A stretch of 64,000 bases of DNA from Cristatella mucedo (GCA_009760855.2 WPIO01000174.1:325501-389500); one strand, 5' to 3'. Positions 1 to 12,344 are shown, numbered from the stretch's first letter. Numbers and translations are program-made. Notes: generated by a model not told the origin, from the letters alone.

Positions 1-228
1 TGTGCTTATGCGTGCTGACACTGTGCATGCTGCCACTAACCACATTTGCATGCTGACCCTTTGCATGTCACCCCTAACCATATTATTCATTTCGTTTGTT
101 TTTTTCAAGCATGATTTTACCTACCATTCAATTGCATTTCACTTTACAGCAAATGTAAAGCGCCTAGAGAGAGATTAAGTTATCTGAGGGCGCTTTATCA
201 AGTGAATTATTATTATTATTATTATTAA
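1..228 (+). mobile_element. LINE-A 3' end (3' UTR and ATT tail)
   Basis: This matches the 3' UTR of the better LINE-A copy (reverse complement of 51822-52057): the gcatgctgccactaaccac block, the poly-pyrimidine stretch, the stem-loop gcgcctagagagagattaag and a terminal (ATT)n at about 211-228. No coding part is inside the window, so the copy may continue to the left. Confidence 0.85.
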
Positions 229-469
229 TCGATTAGGCAATTAGTTGCTGAGCGCCCCTCCCATCTGGCAAAGCTTGAATGACCTTGACCTTCATCGCCC
301 CCTGCTATTCAAATGCATTCGTCGCTCGCCATTTCCCGCTTCTGTCCATGCGGCTTCGCTCTATCGAGGTTTATTTAAAAAAAATTCATTAAAAAGCCGA
401 TCGAGATGGTGAAAATGAGTCAGCCTGTGCTTGGTGGTTCTGAGGTAGTTACGTCACTGTATTACAATA
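229..469. other. Unassigned sequence
   Basis: I see no gene, motif or recognisable repeat here. Confidence 0.5.
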
Positions 470-588
470 AAAATAAAAATACTGTATGCGTGGACTGTAG
501 GCCTCTGTATTCGAGCACCCTCGCAAATCCTTCAATGCCAGCTGCCAACGCCAGCTCGACCACTCCTTGTGTCCTACGGGCAAGAACT
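470..588 (-). mobile_element. SINE-3, tRNA-Ser/Leu-like head
   Basis: The reverse complement contains gagtggtcgagctggcgttg, then a degenerate B box and the block aggcctacagtccacgcata. The same order of blocks occurs at 55928-56040 on the plus strand, so this is a dispersed family. The A-box region resembles tRNA-Ser/Leu (TGGNCGAGTGG). Confidence 0.6.
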
Positions 589-2260
<1,672 letters not shown>

Positions 2261-2477
2261 AAGCACTGCACGACTGGACGGCGCGCCAGCACGGAGCACG
2301 AAGGGAGGCTGGAAAGGGAGGCGGCGGCGGCGGACCGGCGACTAGCAAGTTGCATCGACCTGAGACCTAGGCGTGCGGACTGGACGAGTGTCGACATTCG
2401 TACGCCACAAAGCGGATTGCGGTGGCGGCGGCTAAGCAAGTGCGACACTCGCGCGACTATCCATTGAGACAACCGCC

Positions 2478-2609
2478 ATGCCAAGTCGTGCAGCCGTAAT
2501 GAAGATGCTTGAAGAGCTCACCTCTAAGATGTCGGCCTCGGCAGGAAGTTTCGCAGAACGGAAGTTACGACTGTTTTCGCGCTGCGTTCGTGGCACAGCC
2601 GGCTACTAG
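2478..2609 (+). CDS. Small ORF of unknown function, possible first exon
   Basis: An ATG after the sequence caaccgcc opens a 43-residue frame beginning MPSRAAVMKMLEELTSK and ending at TAG 2607-2609. The N-terminal half is amphipathic and the C-terminal half basic. The composition is ordinary protein-like rather than low-complexity, although it follows GC-rich sequence and the GA tract. A GTGAGT donor lies shortly after the stop (about 2619), so the true exon could use another frame. I recognise no family. It is too short to be convincing alone. Confidence 0.25.
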   Translation: MPSRAAVMKMLEELTSKMSASAGSFAERKLRLFSRCVRGTAGY

Positions 2610-2879
2610 GACACGAGAGTGAGTGTCATTGCCGTATCATAGATACATTGCTTTTTTTATAAGAATTTTGGGGTGCGTTCCTCAGCACTGAAATACTTTG
2701 GAGAGAGAATGTCCACGGCTCGCACCTAATGGAAAAGGTGGCTGTTTCCGCCGTCGGCTAGTCCTAGTGAACGGCTGGCATTCTGGGCCGCCTTCGGGCG
2801 GCTTCCTGCTCGGCTGAAATAGAACTAGCGGAGACGCCATTGATAGCGTAAACGGACTGTCTATGCTAGTAGGCACGTT

Positions 2880-3132
2880 TCAAACGACCTTCACAGTTTT
2901 CCTAGCGATTGTTCCGTCATGATTTACAGCGACAGTGACGTTCACATGAGACGGTAATGAATACAAGTAGCCTGCCGGCGGGCGGGTGGCCTCAAAATCT
3001 GACAGCACAACGGTACGAATGTTCGCATTCGAAACTGGAACGCTTCGCTGACCTCCGCGTGAGCTTCTCGCTCCAGGGTTCAAGGCTCCTTGATTTGCCT
3101 CCTCCAAGATGCTTGCCCGAACAGTAGGATGG
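2880..3132 (-). CDS. Candidate last coding exon, unknown protein
   Basis: The reverse strand has an 84-codon open frame ending at TGA 2880-2882. A possible 3' splice site (ctgccag) sits just upstream at 3133-3135, giving an exon with one base of a split codon. The C-terminal part includes VVLSDFEATRPPAGYLYSLP and then HVNVTVAVNHDGTIARKTV: mixed composition, no repeats and no in-frame ATG near the start. This looks like ordinary coding sequence but matches nothing I recognise. The acceptor has a poor pyrimidine tract, and upstream exons were not found. Confidence 0.35.
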
Positions 3133-3230
3133 CTGGCAGCCAGTCACGTGTACACATTGAAGTCCCGAGCTATCCCAGGAGGCAGTGACAGTTCTAAGCC
3201 GTCGACTGTTGAGCCGTCAGTTCAAGGATG

Positions 3231-3352
3231 TTCAGGACGCCATGACGTTATGACTAGAACATGCTAGAATCTGCTACGTCTGCTCAGGACGCCATGACTG
3301 TGACTAGAACATGCTAGAATCTTCTAGATACATCTAATCTGCTCAGGACACT
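3231..3352. repeat. Two tandem copies of a ~60 bp unit
   Basis: The block tcaggacgccatgac, a few bases, then gactagaacatgctagaatc occurs at about 3231 and again at about 3291, followed by the start of a third copy (gctcaggaca). Confidence 0.8.
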
Positions 3353-3477
3353 ACTTTGCCTTAAAAACTTTATTAGATGTGAGATTTAATTAAAGCGATT
3401 GAAAGTTCGATGAAGCTGCTTGTAACGTTGGATTCAAGACTCGGACCCAGGCGCTCTGGGGGGGGGGATTGTAAGAG

Positions 3478-3603
3478 CTTACGATCTAGGCTTTCACTTC
3501 TATGCAGATAACACTCAGTTGTACCTTTGCTTTGATCCCTCCCAGCCTTCGAGCACCTCAAATTCTCTAAACTCACTAGCTGCATGCATCGATGACATCG
3601 ATG
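3478..3603 (+). mobile_element. LINE reverse transcriptase fragment
   Basis: Translation gives FHFYADNTQLYLCFDPSQPS. This is the catalytic YADD block (here YADN) and its downstream context as in the other CR1/L2-like copies. Only about 40 residues remain. The D to N change at the catalytic site indicates a dead copy. Confidence 0.7.
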
Positions 3604-4306
3604 ACCCCAAAACCTTCTCTGCAACAGTCTTATGAAGGGGTAAGGTCGCAGCGCGAACCAGTCCTAGGAAAGGGTTGCTTATGCTAATACAAGTTACTAC
3701 CAAATCTGACATGCGGCTCTTTACAAGGTGAAGCTAATCGTCTCTCGTAGCATGCTTTACGAGAGCAAAATGAAGATGCAAAATTCGGTCACCGCATTTA
3801 GTCACCAGGTATGTGCTGAGTAAGTGCGGCCATGGTTTTTCGCTAACAGCAAGAGTATCGCCCACACTGCGACCCCGTGCCAAAGCAGTCGTTGACTCAA
3901 GCGATTGCCGGGCATCTGAGTACGGTTGTAGGAGAGACGCCAATGCATGCAAGTTGCCCGTCGATATGACGGGCAACTAACTCGTGACGCATCTAACTTG
4001 TGGCTAACTTGTGACTATGGCTGCCAAGCTTCGTTTCCCGAGCGGCGAGACTGACTGACGAGGGAGGTAACTTCACTTTAATGTCTCTCGTGAATGCAAA
4101 GCTTCTCTGGACACAATGCAAGCAGCCGCCAAAAGTCTTACATTTAGCACCGCGTCTCTCGACTGAGCGCGGCTCGTGCAGTGCAAACAGCGACCAGCGA
4201 AGCTGCGCTCACGAATACACAGAAAGCAGTTGGGCCGGCGCGGCCGCAGTCAGCGGTCGCGTCGGCAGAGCAGCCTCGCCTAGGCGTCGCCCCGGTCGGT
4301 CGGAGG
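3604..4306. other. Unassigned sequence
   Basis: No supported gene. One minus-strand frame at 3734-3976 is open for 80 codons but has no splice or start support. Confidence 0.4.
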
Positions 4307-4365
4307 CCTCTAGTGAAGTAGCCTCTAGTGAAGCTTAGGGAAGCTAGAGGTTACTTCACTAGAGG
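4307..4365. repeat. 22-bp inverted repeat with 15-bp loop
   Basis: The arm at 4307-4328 (cctctagtgaag..., 22 bp) pairs with 4344-4365 with a single mismatch. The block gaagcttagggaagct in the loop recurs just after the right arm. It lies directly downstream of the stop codon of the minus-strand gene at 4380-5973. Confidence 0.85.
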
Positions 4366-4379
4366 TTACTTCTAGAAGC

Positions 4380-5973
4380 TTAGGGAAGCTTGCCTTTTTC
4401 AGGCGCAGCCGCGGCAGCAGCAGCCTTCTCTGCCATGCGTCGCAGCACCACAGTCCTCAGGCGCCATCTCACTTCGATCGACTGCTGCATCCGGGGGACG
4501 TGACTCTGGACAAGGGAACGATGCACGCGACTCAGTATTGCACAAGGTGGCTACGAAGGAGAGATTGGCGGAGCGGAGTCGGCAGAGGGAGCAGCGGACC
4601 ACGAGGCGGCGACGTCAGCAGCTGAACTGCTGACATCATCGACAGCATCGAATACACTCACCGGAGCGACACTTCGTGCCGCTTGACCGTAAGGTGGCAT
4701 GAACCTGTTCCTCTGCAAAGGTAGCCGCAGTGGATTCCTTACTTCTGGACCCTGCTGAAGCTGCGTGCCCGGGAATGCACGGAAATCTGAGGGAGCAGTA
4801 TGCGATCCTGGTGAGTAGACTGGTTGCACTGGAAAGCCAAATCTTTAAATCTCAGCATTCAGGCCGGACAGTACGAGCTGCTGCTCCAGCAAGCGGTTAG
4901 GCAATCGTACGGTCGGCCAATCTTGGAAGCAGCTGGCACTGTCTTACCGTTAGCCGAGGGCATCTCGTTTCCGCTTGCGCCTAAACGCACATTGAGAACG
5001 CGTCCGGTAGCCGCCGCGTCAACCCGAAAGGGCGGACGAGGTAGCGGCTGCCGAAACACTAGGTGATCAGGATGCATCGACCTGCCGCCGCCGCCGCCGG
5101 CGCCGCCGCTATTCGGGGTCAGATGACGGTTCGCGGCCATTTCGTGGCTCGGTAGGAGGCAATGGCCGCTCGCCGCTCCACGTGCGGCAGCTGCAGCAGA
5201 ACGCCCGGCACCGGTGGCGTGACAACGTGCCCTACTAGTGCAGATCTAGCAGCAGCGGTGGCAGTACGAAGCGGCGGCGGCGGCAGCGGCGGCGGCGCAC
5301 TTTGGTAGAACCCACCTGGAGCACTCGGATGCCACGCGGTAGAAGCGCCAAAAGCTGCATCGCGCATCGGCTGGCCTGCCGTCGTCCTTGGGTGAATCGG
5401 TGGCAACTGGTAGCCCGGTCCAACAGCCAGAAGATGACCTGATTGAGACTACAATTCGACAGACGAGAATTCGCCGTGAGAGGCCCTGGCTGATGAAAGA
5501 CAGACTGTCGCGACAGCTGAGGCGAGCGGCGAAGCAATCGCCGAGTGGCGACGCGCGCGCGACACTGGCGCGCCACGTACCCGCTGTCCTCCGTGATTCG
5601 CAGCGGCCTCGCCGAAATTCCAGAACGGCTGCTCTCCCACGACCGCTGTCGTCGAAACGGGAAAATTGTTCCCGACATCGCTCGAGCCAAACGGCCGGGC
5701 GTCGCTGCGTCCGGCAGCAGGCGATTGAAAGCTCTGCTCGCCGCGTCGAGTCTGCTCGCACGGCATGGTCTGCTCGAACGGCATCTCGGCGTCGAGTCGA
5801 GGCGGCTTCGCCGAAGCCGCAGCCAGGCGTCGTCGGCGGCGGCACTGACCAGAACGACAGGCCTGGTCGCACGGCGGAACGTGAAAGTAGACTCCCGCGT
5901 CCATCTCTGTCTCCTTCTCCTCCTCTTCCTCCTGCGATCTCCGTTGGCCTCGCCCTGCATCGGCGCTAGCCAT
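4380..5973 (-). CDS. Five-exon gene, unidentified Pro/Ala/Ser-rich 368-aa protein
   Basis: Coding exons on the minus strand are 5973-5581, 5448-5316, 5190-4948, 4828-4662 and 4550-4380 (stop TAA 4380-4382). All four introns (132, 125, 119 and 111 bp) are GT-AG, with donors GTACGT, GTGGGT, GTAAGA and GTGAGT. Intron phases agree and the exons total 1107 nt, exactly 369 codons. The start ATG at 5973 has A at -3 and G at +4. Visible features: an acidic run at residues 15-19, three Cys at 35-44 followed by five Arg, a Gly run near residue 210, a basic helical stretch around QQSIEVRWRLRTVVLRRMAE and an Ala run near the C terminus. Most of the chain looks disordered. I recognise no domain. An alternative donor (GTGAGA) inside the last exon could lead to further exons. 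The exon structure is strong; the function is unknown. Confidence 0.68.
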
Positions 5974-6984
5974 TGTACTCGGAGGCACCGCGAATTCAAC
6001 AGCTATTCGCAGCAGCGCCGTCCTGCATTTAGCGAATAGGCTGGAGCCGCCTGAACAATCCAATGAAAGAGCGAGCCACCTCCGTCAGCTTCCGGGGATA
6101 AAAAGGAGAATGCATTCAGGAGCATGCACGCTAAACGTGTAGCATATATAAATATAAGAATTTATATATATATATATATATTTATATATATCTATATATA
6201 TATAAACGGACTATAATTGCGGATCTGTTAGGCTTCAGCGTACGCTTTACAATTGTAATAATCAGCGGGAAGCAGAAGGGGAGGGGACCTTTGCCCTCCC
6301 CTCGCGGCGGCGGCGGGGCGGCTACCGCTGGCCTGGCCGCAGCGAGGGGTGGGCAGGGAGCGGGGACAGATGTCCCCGGGCGCAAAGGCCGGCTTGGGGG
6401 CGCCAAAGGTGAAATGGCAAAGCGAGCATTTTTTCAAGCTGCTTTCGCGCGAGAAGGCCAATGCTGATTTCGAGCAAGTCCCCAGTCGTTTCAGCGGACT
6501 TTTTTTTGCGGACCATTGATGGCTGAGCTGGCGCGTTTACCGACTCTGACGACGAGGCCGTGGCTAGCTTGACGCTCTGGTGGCAGGAGGGGAAGGGAAG
6601 GCCGAGCGACGCTCTAACCGCCGCGCGTCCGCGTACGCGCGCATTCGGCTGGCTGGCGCTTGTTCGCAGCGAATCAAGCAGGCGGATGCTCGCTCATCGG
6701 CCCGTCCCTTGCTCGTACCGAGGCGTCTCCGCAGCTCCCCGACCGCTCTCTCAATCTTGCCTACCACAGGCGGCCTGCGTCTCGCCAAGGGCGAGCCCGG
6801 CCTGCTATACCGCGTCAAGGTCGTGCCAGTCAAGGTCAGCGCGCCCTGGATGAACGCCGACAGGCAGGCTAGTATAGTAGACCGCACAGGTTTGTCTGAC
6901 TAAACTGGCTGCTGCCACGGAAGCGCAGCACTCGTGTCAGCACGTGTTTCCGGTGAACAAGAATATTGTCAACGGAGAATATTG
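5974..6984. other. Upstream region of the five-exon gene, GC-rich, with (TA)n at 6143-6205
   Basis: Probable promoter side of the minus-strand gene that starts at 5973. It contains an AT-only stretch (6143-6205) and GC-rich blocks at 6290-6400 and 6590-6860 with many overlapping open frames. One minus frame from ATG 6516 begins MVRKKKSAETTGDLLE and could be an exon, but I cannot support it further. Confidence 0.4.
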
Positions 6985-7488
6985 TCCAGAAATGAGAAGG
7001 CAACTTTTGAAAAACTGCGATGACCACAGCTTGAACCTAGCAGGAGTTCATGCTGCAAGTCAAGATTCCGCTGTCCTTACCTTTTTCGGAACTATATTGA
7101 GCACTTACTTGATCTGTTCAAGATCGTACCTACTTATTCTGTTAAAGATAGACTCTGAGGTAGGACTAACGGTATAAAGCCGTAGCCATCACTGTCAAAC
7201 GTGACTCTGCAACAAGGTGAAGTGCAAGAATAGAGGCTGCGAAAACTATCAATGATGGACCTAACAGCATTGCAGGTCTTTTGGAGCAACCGTTTGAGGA
7301 CACAAGTGGAACACTTGAAACAAGAAGTGAAGCTGGCAGTCTCGTCAATTATATTTTGAACCACAAGCCTTGGCTATGTTGCCATTTTGGTACAGCACCT
7401 TACGGAAGACTGACTGCGTTCAGAAAAGACTGAAGGGTCGAAAGCAGAACTTCAAAGAAGCCTCTTGTGACCTCCACTCTCTTGAGAT

Positions 7489-8160
7489 TTAACTAGCTCC
7501 TTAGTTGTGTGTCGGCTTGATTATTGTAATTCTCTTTTGGCTGTGCTGCCAAAGACAGCAACTAGACCACTACAGCTGACTATGAACGTGGCTGCAAGGC
7601 TAGTCTTCAAGTTCCTGAGGTTTGAGCACGTCTCTCCTTTGCTAAAAGAGCTAGGATGGATGCCGGTTGATCAACGCATACAGAGCAAAGTTCTTACGCT
7701 GACCCACAAGGCCCGCCACGGCTTGGCTCCTTCGTACTGAGCTGAACTGCTGCACCAGTTTCAGCCTCATCACGCCCTCAGGTCCTGTGTGGACAATAAA
7801 TTAGCTGTTCCATTCCTCCGCCGAAAGATCGTTGGCGATGAAAGCTTTAGCTCTGCAGGTCCTAGACTTTGGAACTCGCTTCCACAGTTCTTACGCAACG
7901 ACAACTACTTTCCTGCAGCTCATCCTATCCAGCGGTCCTGAGCTGCTGCTTCCATGCTACTCGCTACCTCAACTGCTCTCCTGACTCTGCTGTACCTCCC
8001 ACTTTCTCTTTGTTGCGTGAGTCGAAGTCTTTCGGCTACCGAATGCGTACCGAAAGCCGCTTAGGCTGAGAGTGCGCTATACAAAACTCTCCTGCGTAAC
8101 ACCCACATAGTCTATATGACTTTGCGAAGTTACAGACGGAGATACATATTGAGTTGTTAA
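7489..8160 (+). mobile_element. LINE-B, 5'-truncated 3' end
   Basis: It encodes the C-terminal part of the LINE-B ORF (YCNSLLAVLPKTATRPLQL..., then FEHVSPLLKELGWMPVDQRI) with in-frame stops, followed by the typical end gctatacaaaactctcctgc and ggagatacat. It is inserted into the hAT copy. Confidence 0.85.
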
Positions 8161-8196
8161 GACTTGCAGAAAACGGCTGACACCCGCACATGGATA

Positions 8197-9316
8197 GCAG
8201 CAAATTTAGTGAATCTAAACGATGATTAAACTAACTTACTAGTTATGAGCAAACCAAGTGTGATTCAGAAATTGGAAAGGCTGACGCTCAAAATTGACTC
8301 TACTAGCATATCTCCTGTTGAATCAGCTCGAAATCTAGGTGTCATGTTCCAAAGTGACCTCTCGTTAGACGACCACATCACCTCCACAGTCAAGTCTGCC
8401 TCCTTTCAGCTACATAGCATTGCTAAAGTTTGGGCTTGTATAGATAGAGATACCGCGTATAAGTTGGTCCATGTATTTGAGACATCCCGTCTTGACTTTT
8501 GAAACTCACTGCTACCTACCGGCCTACCGGCATGTGCAATCAGGCGATTGCAGCTGGTGCAAAACTCTTCAGCTAGGCTTGTCTGTCGTGAGCATCGCAG
8601 TTGCCACATTACACCACTTCTCGTTGACCTGCACTGGCTACCAGTCAAGCAATGGATTGACTTCAAGGTTTTGTCGCTCACTTTTAGGTCGCTTCATTCT
8701 TTAGCTCCAGCCTATTTCTCAGATCTACTCCCCCACCAGGTCAATCATCGTACCACTCGCTTTTCGGAATCCAACAGTTTACCAATACCTCGTACAAACA
8801 TCAAATCCTTTGGAGACCGTGCATTTAGTTCGTATGCTCCCACAGCCTGGAACTCCCTCCCGACCTGCGTCAGAACATCCCCTAACTTGACCAAATTTAA
8901 AAAGAACTTTAAGACACCTATTTATGACAGCATTTAGTGGGTCCCTGTGATTCGTCCTTCACGTGCTAATAGTAACAATAATAATAATAATAATAATGCA
9001 CTTGACAAAGCGCCCTCAGAGAACTCAATCTCTTCGTAGGCGCTTTACATTTTCTGCAAAGGGAATGAATATGCGTGCTATGAATATGCGTACTGACATA
9101 AATATGCGTGCTGACACTGTGCATGCTGCCACTAACCATATTTGCATGCTGACCCTGTGCATGTCACCCCTAACCATGTTATTGATGTTGTTTATCAAGC
9201 ATGACACCACTCACCATTCGACCGTGTTTTCTTTGCAGCAAATGTAAAGCGCCTAGAAAAAGATTGAGTTCTCTGAAGGTGCTTTATCAAGTACACTAGT
9301 ATTGTTAATATTATCA
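8197..9316 (+). mobile_element. LINE-A, 5'-truncated, near-complete 3' end
   Basis: It encodes the C-terminal ORF region (NLGVMFQSDLSLDDHI..., HITPLLVDLHWLPVKQWIDF, AWNSLPTCVRTSPN) with a stop and frameshifts. The 3' UTR, the stem-loop and an imperfect tail follow. Its 5' breakpoint lies at almost the same ORF position as the copy at 51822-52782. Confidence 0.85.
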
Positions 9317-9540
9317 TTAAAACCGGTGCCAAAAATTATTACTAGCTACCAAAAGGAGATGCAAATTTTGGGAGTCGCAGTTGAACGAAGAATCCACCAA
9401 AATACACAGATAGCCGGAGATGTTTCTCAAGATGCTGGTCTCACGGCTGAGGAAGAGATTTCAAGAATCTTGAAAGATAGCATACACTATCTCCGATAAG
9501 AAATTGCAACTAATTTTTACCGGCTCACTGATCTTGATCC

Positions 9541-9735
9541 CGGGCGAGCCATGATGGCACACTAGGTAAGGTGGTTGCTTTCACGACCTCGGTCCCGAGG
9601 TCGTGGGTTCGATTCCTGCGGTGGGCGATTCTGTATCGCCACGGCAAGCAGTGGTGATAGCCGTAAAGGCTTTTCTGTTGCTATACAACAAGAGGCTGTT
9701 TAATCAGCTAGAGTTAATTTATTATTTATTTATCA
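9541..9735 (+). mobile_element. SINE-1 (tRNA-derived)
   Basis: Head gagccatgatggcacactag with an A-box-like region, B box gtgggttcgattcctgcggt, then the gtggtgatagcc body, the gctatacaa block, aatcagctag and an ATTT-rich tail. It interrupts the hAT coding region between LTDLD and HKFGFLLEIE. Only a 3-4 bp target duplication (atc) can be suggested. Confidence 0.85.
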
Positions 9736-10115
9736 CAAATTTGGTTTTTTGTTGGAAATTGAGAAGGTTTAAAAAGACACTTGATTTGATCCGACCAAAC
9801 TCCACCAGCAATGTCCGAATCTTGGAGGCTTATATTATTCACACATTGATGGAACAGAGCTCTTGGCACAAAAGACGCCACTGGAACTCGTGTCTTTCAT
9901 TGTCAGTTATGGCGAGGATGTGTTTCCTAATTTGAGACTTGCCTAGCAAGGACTTTTCACAGTAGCTGTATCCTGCGGCCAGTTGTGAGAATTCCCTTAG
10001 CAAGCTGAAAAAATACCTGTCTTATCTGAGAGCATCAACGGATTATGTTCGACTCTCTGATGTGGTTTAGTTAAGCATAGAGTAAGAAGCATGGGAAAAA
10101 TTGACTTTTAAACTA

Positions 10116-10582
10116 TAATAGGCCACTTTTCCACGCTCGTGGGCAGAAAAATTCACCTAAGTTAAAGCTGTAATAGCTACCTTGTACCTTTACTACTGTT
10201 GGTAAAACTTTTCCGACTAGATTTTAGCCTGCTGCAGTTTTTTCTGCATCCTTTTTGCCGCGGAGCTATTTTGCAGCAATATTCGACAAAGGGAAGGCTT
10301 GCCATTTGTAGCTTTGACCTCAAAAAGTCTCACTCAGCAGTCTCTGGCAGCTACCTTTGCCACCTGCCCTGCCATTCCTAAGCTCACTAACATTCCTAGG
10401 CTCAAACATTCCCAGGCTCCAACTAACACTAACCGTCATCAACGGCGAAACTATGCCTTAATTCTGGTCGATGAGTAACCGCCGAGTTCGTGTCGAAAGA
10501 ATACTATGACTTTGCGCTCAGTATTTTATGTAAATGTAGGTCTGGGGCCACGCCCACATGAACGTTTTGTCCAGCAAGGCCG
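10116..10582. other. Unassigned sequence
   Basis: Nothing recognised. Confidence 0.4.
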
Positions 10583-10690
10583 CTACATAAAAATGTTGGA
10601 GGTCACGCCCCTATATAAAAATGTTGGAGGTCACGCCCCCTACATAAAAATGTTGGAAGTCGCGCCCCCTAGATAAAAATCCTGGCTCCT
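10583..10690. repeat. 29-bp minisatellite, about 3.5 copies
   Basis: The unit tacataaaaatgttggaggt plus cacgccccc repeats, with variants such as agtcgcgcccc. A related sequence (gccacgccc) precedes the array. Confidence 0.85.
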
Positions 10691-10691
10691 C

Positions 10692-10790
10692 CTGCAATAA
10701 TAAGAATTCATTTGTATAGCACCCACAGAGAACTTAATCGCTTTGTGGGAACTTCACTTATTCTGTCAAGGAAGCACGGTCAACTGGTTG
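10692..10790 (-). mobile_element. LINE-A/SINE-2-type 3' tail fragment
   Basis: The reverse complement ends gttctctgtgggtgctatac followed by aaatgaattc and ATT. This tail is intermediate between the LINE-A end and the SINE-2 end. Confidence 0.6.
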
Positions 10791-11428
10791 GTGATAATAT
10801 CCACATGACTACAAGCGTTACATGCTTAGAGATAGCATGCACTAGGTAACAACACATTAAGTAGGACCATTTGAATCTTACATCTTCCTTAAAGGATCTT
10901 GATGGCACTAAATTTACCTGTTAAATTTAGTGGAAATTTCCTAGATTTACCTGTTGAAAAGGACTTGAAATTTAGTAGAATTTGCCTAGGTGTAACTTAG
11001 ATGTAATTTGAAGAACTCGCATCGCTGGCCATTTCAACAAATTGTCTTTTTATCTGCTTGCGCTTAATGAAACTATTCATTTCGTAAACAAAGCGACAGA
11101 AAATGTCTTTATATTGCGTCCTCGGTGGGCCTGTATTTTTCCATTGTGCTACGTGTGCATGTCCACAATTGAGTGAGTGTTACTAACCGGCCGTCCAACT
11201 AACAAGCAGCCGTGGGTTTTCTGTGTGCTTTTACTTACTTGTCTTATCATGACAATTGTTTACTTTGCATCTTTGCCCAAACAGGATACACTGCTTTTCA
11301 ATAACGACTGCTTATTGCTTTTCTTGCAAAGATTTCTAAAGCGCATGAATATAAATTTTTTCCTATGGCGAAATACAAAAGACAGAATTATTGTTTCTCA
11401 ACCCCTGTTATCAAAGTAATAGCAGAGT
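10791..11428. other. Unassigned AT-rich sequence
   Basis: A short internal duplication is visible at 10905-10990 (the block gatttacctgttgaaa resembles aaatttacctgttaaat). No gene is supported. Confidence 0.4.
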
Positions 11429-12118
11429 ATGAAACCAAGTGTGATTCAGAAATTGCAAAATGATAAAATTTGGGCTTGTTTAGATAGGGATGCAACATCT
11501 AAGTTGGTCCATGCATATGTGACATCCCGTCTTGACTTCTATAACTCACTGCTGGCTGGCCTGCCGGCATGTGCAATCAGGCGCTTACAGCTGGTAAAAA
11601 AACTCTGCAACTAGGCTTGCCTATCGCGAGCGTCGAAGTTGCCACATCACACCACTTCTCGCCGACCTGCACTGGCTACCAGTCAAGCAACGGATCGACT
11701 TCGAGGTTTGGTCGTTCACTTTTAGGTCCGTTCATTCTTTGGCTCCAGCCTACCTATCAGATCTACTCCCTCACCAGGCTAAGAATCGTCCCACCCGCTG
11801 TTCTGACTAAAATCGTTTAACCTTACCTCGCATGAACCTCAAAACCTTTGAAGACGTTGCCTTTAGTTCTTGTGCTCCCAAAGCCTGGACTTCACTACCG
11901 ATGCACGTCGCAGCGTCCTTTGACATGACGACATTTATAGAGAATCTTAAAACTCACCTCTTTGTTAAAGCATTACCTGATTACACTATGTCTGCTTGCT
12001 TGCGTTTGGGGATGTTACCACCAAACATTTGGCATTGCTTTATATGCTGCATCTATGAAGTGCCTAGCGAGATTAATTCAGTTTTCTGAGGGCGCTACAC
12101 TAATTTATTATTATTAAT
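11429..12118 (+). mobile_element. LINE-A-related subfamily, 5'-truncated
   Basis: It encodes KPSVIQKL, IWACLDRDATSKLVHAYVTS and LPACAIRRLQL, then frameshifts. The tail gcctagcgagattaattcag with ctgagggcgctacac and ATT differs from the main LINE-A end. The 3' UTR lacks the gcatgctgccactaacc modules, so this is a separate subfamily. Confidence 0.75.
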
Positions 12119-12344
12119 ATTGTTATCATGATAAAAGCGGCCCAACTCGTAGCTTACGTCATATATTTCTTGCAAAAAAGTGCACGCAAAAAGCATTGCT
12201 CTGAAACAATGCTATCTTTCGAGCCTGGTATGCTCATCCTGAGCTAAAAAGAGCTGAGCGTCACTGAGCCCTATCAATTACTGAGCCAATTCTGACCTTT
12301 CTCTGGCCTCTGGGTTGAGTCTTCGGTTTTTGCCCAGTAATCAA

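Larger units (their letters stand above)
6985..10115 (+). pseudogene. Decayed hAT-superfamily transposase, split by nested insertions
   Basis: Three collinear pieces read as one hAT-type transposase. At 6985-7488 I see NCDDHSLNLAGVHAA, then RDSATR-stop-SARIEA (the conserved W of the TRW motif is a TGA), then FWYSTLRKTDCVQKRLKGRK. At about 9318-9540 the reading continues with EEEISRILKDSIHYLR and NFYRLTDLD. At 9735-10115 it ends with FPNLRLA and then ENSLSKLKKYLSYLRA and LSIE, which matches the C-terminal hAT dimerisation region. Frameshifts and stops are frequent. The pieces are separated by LINE-B plus LINE-A (7489-9316) and by SINE-1 (9541-9735). The family call rests on motif memory, not alignment. 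Confidence 0.65.

Noticed and set aside
5235-5999. Long alternative frames on both strands (254, 208, 193 and 164 codons)
   Set aside because: They overlap the five-exon model, are Arg-rich shadows of GC-rich sequence and do not respect the splice sites.
9560-9640. SINE-1 head as a functional tRNA gene
   Set aside because: No acceptor stem pairing, and the same sequence recurs as a dispersed element with a common 3' body and tail.
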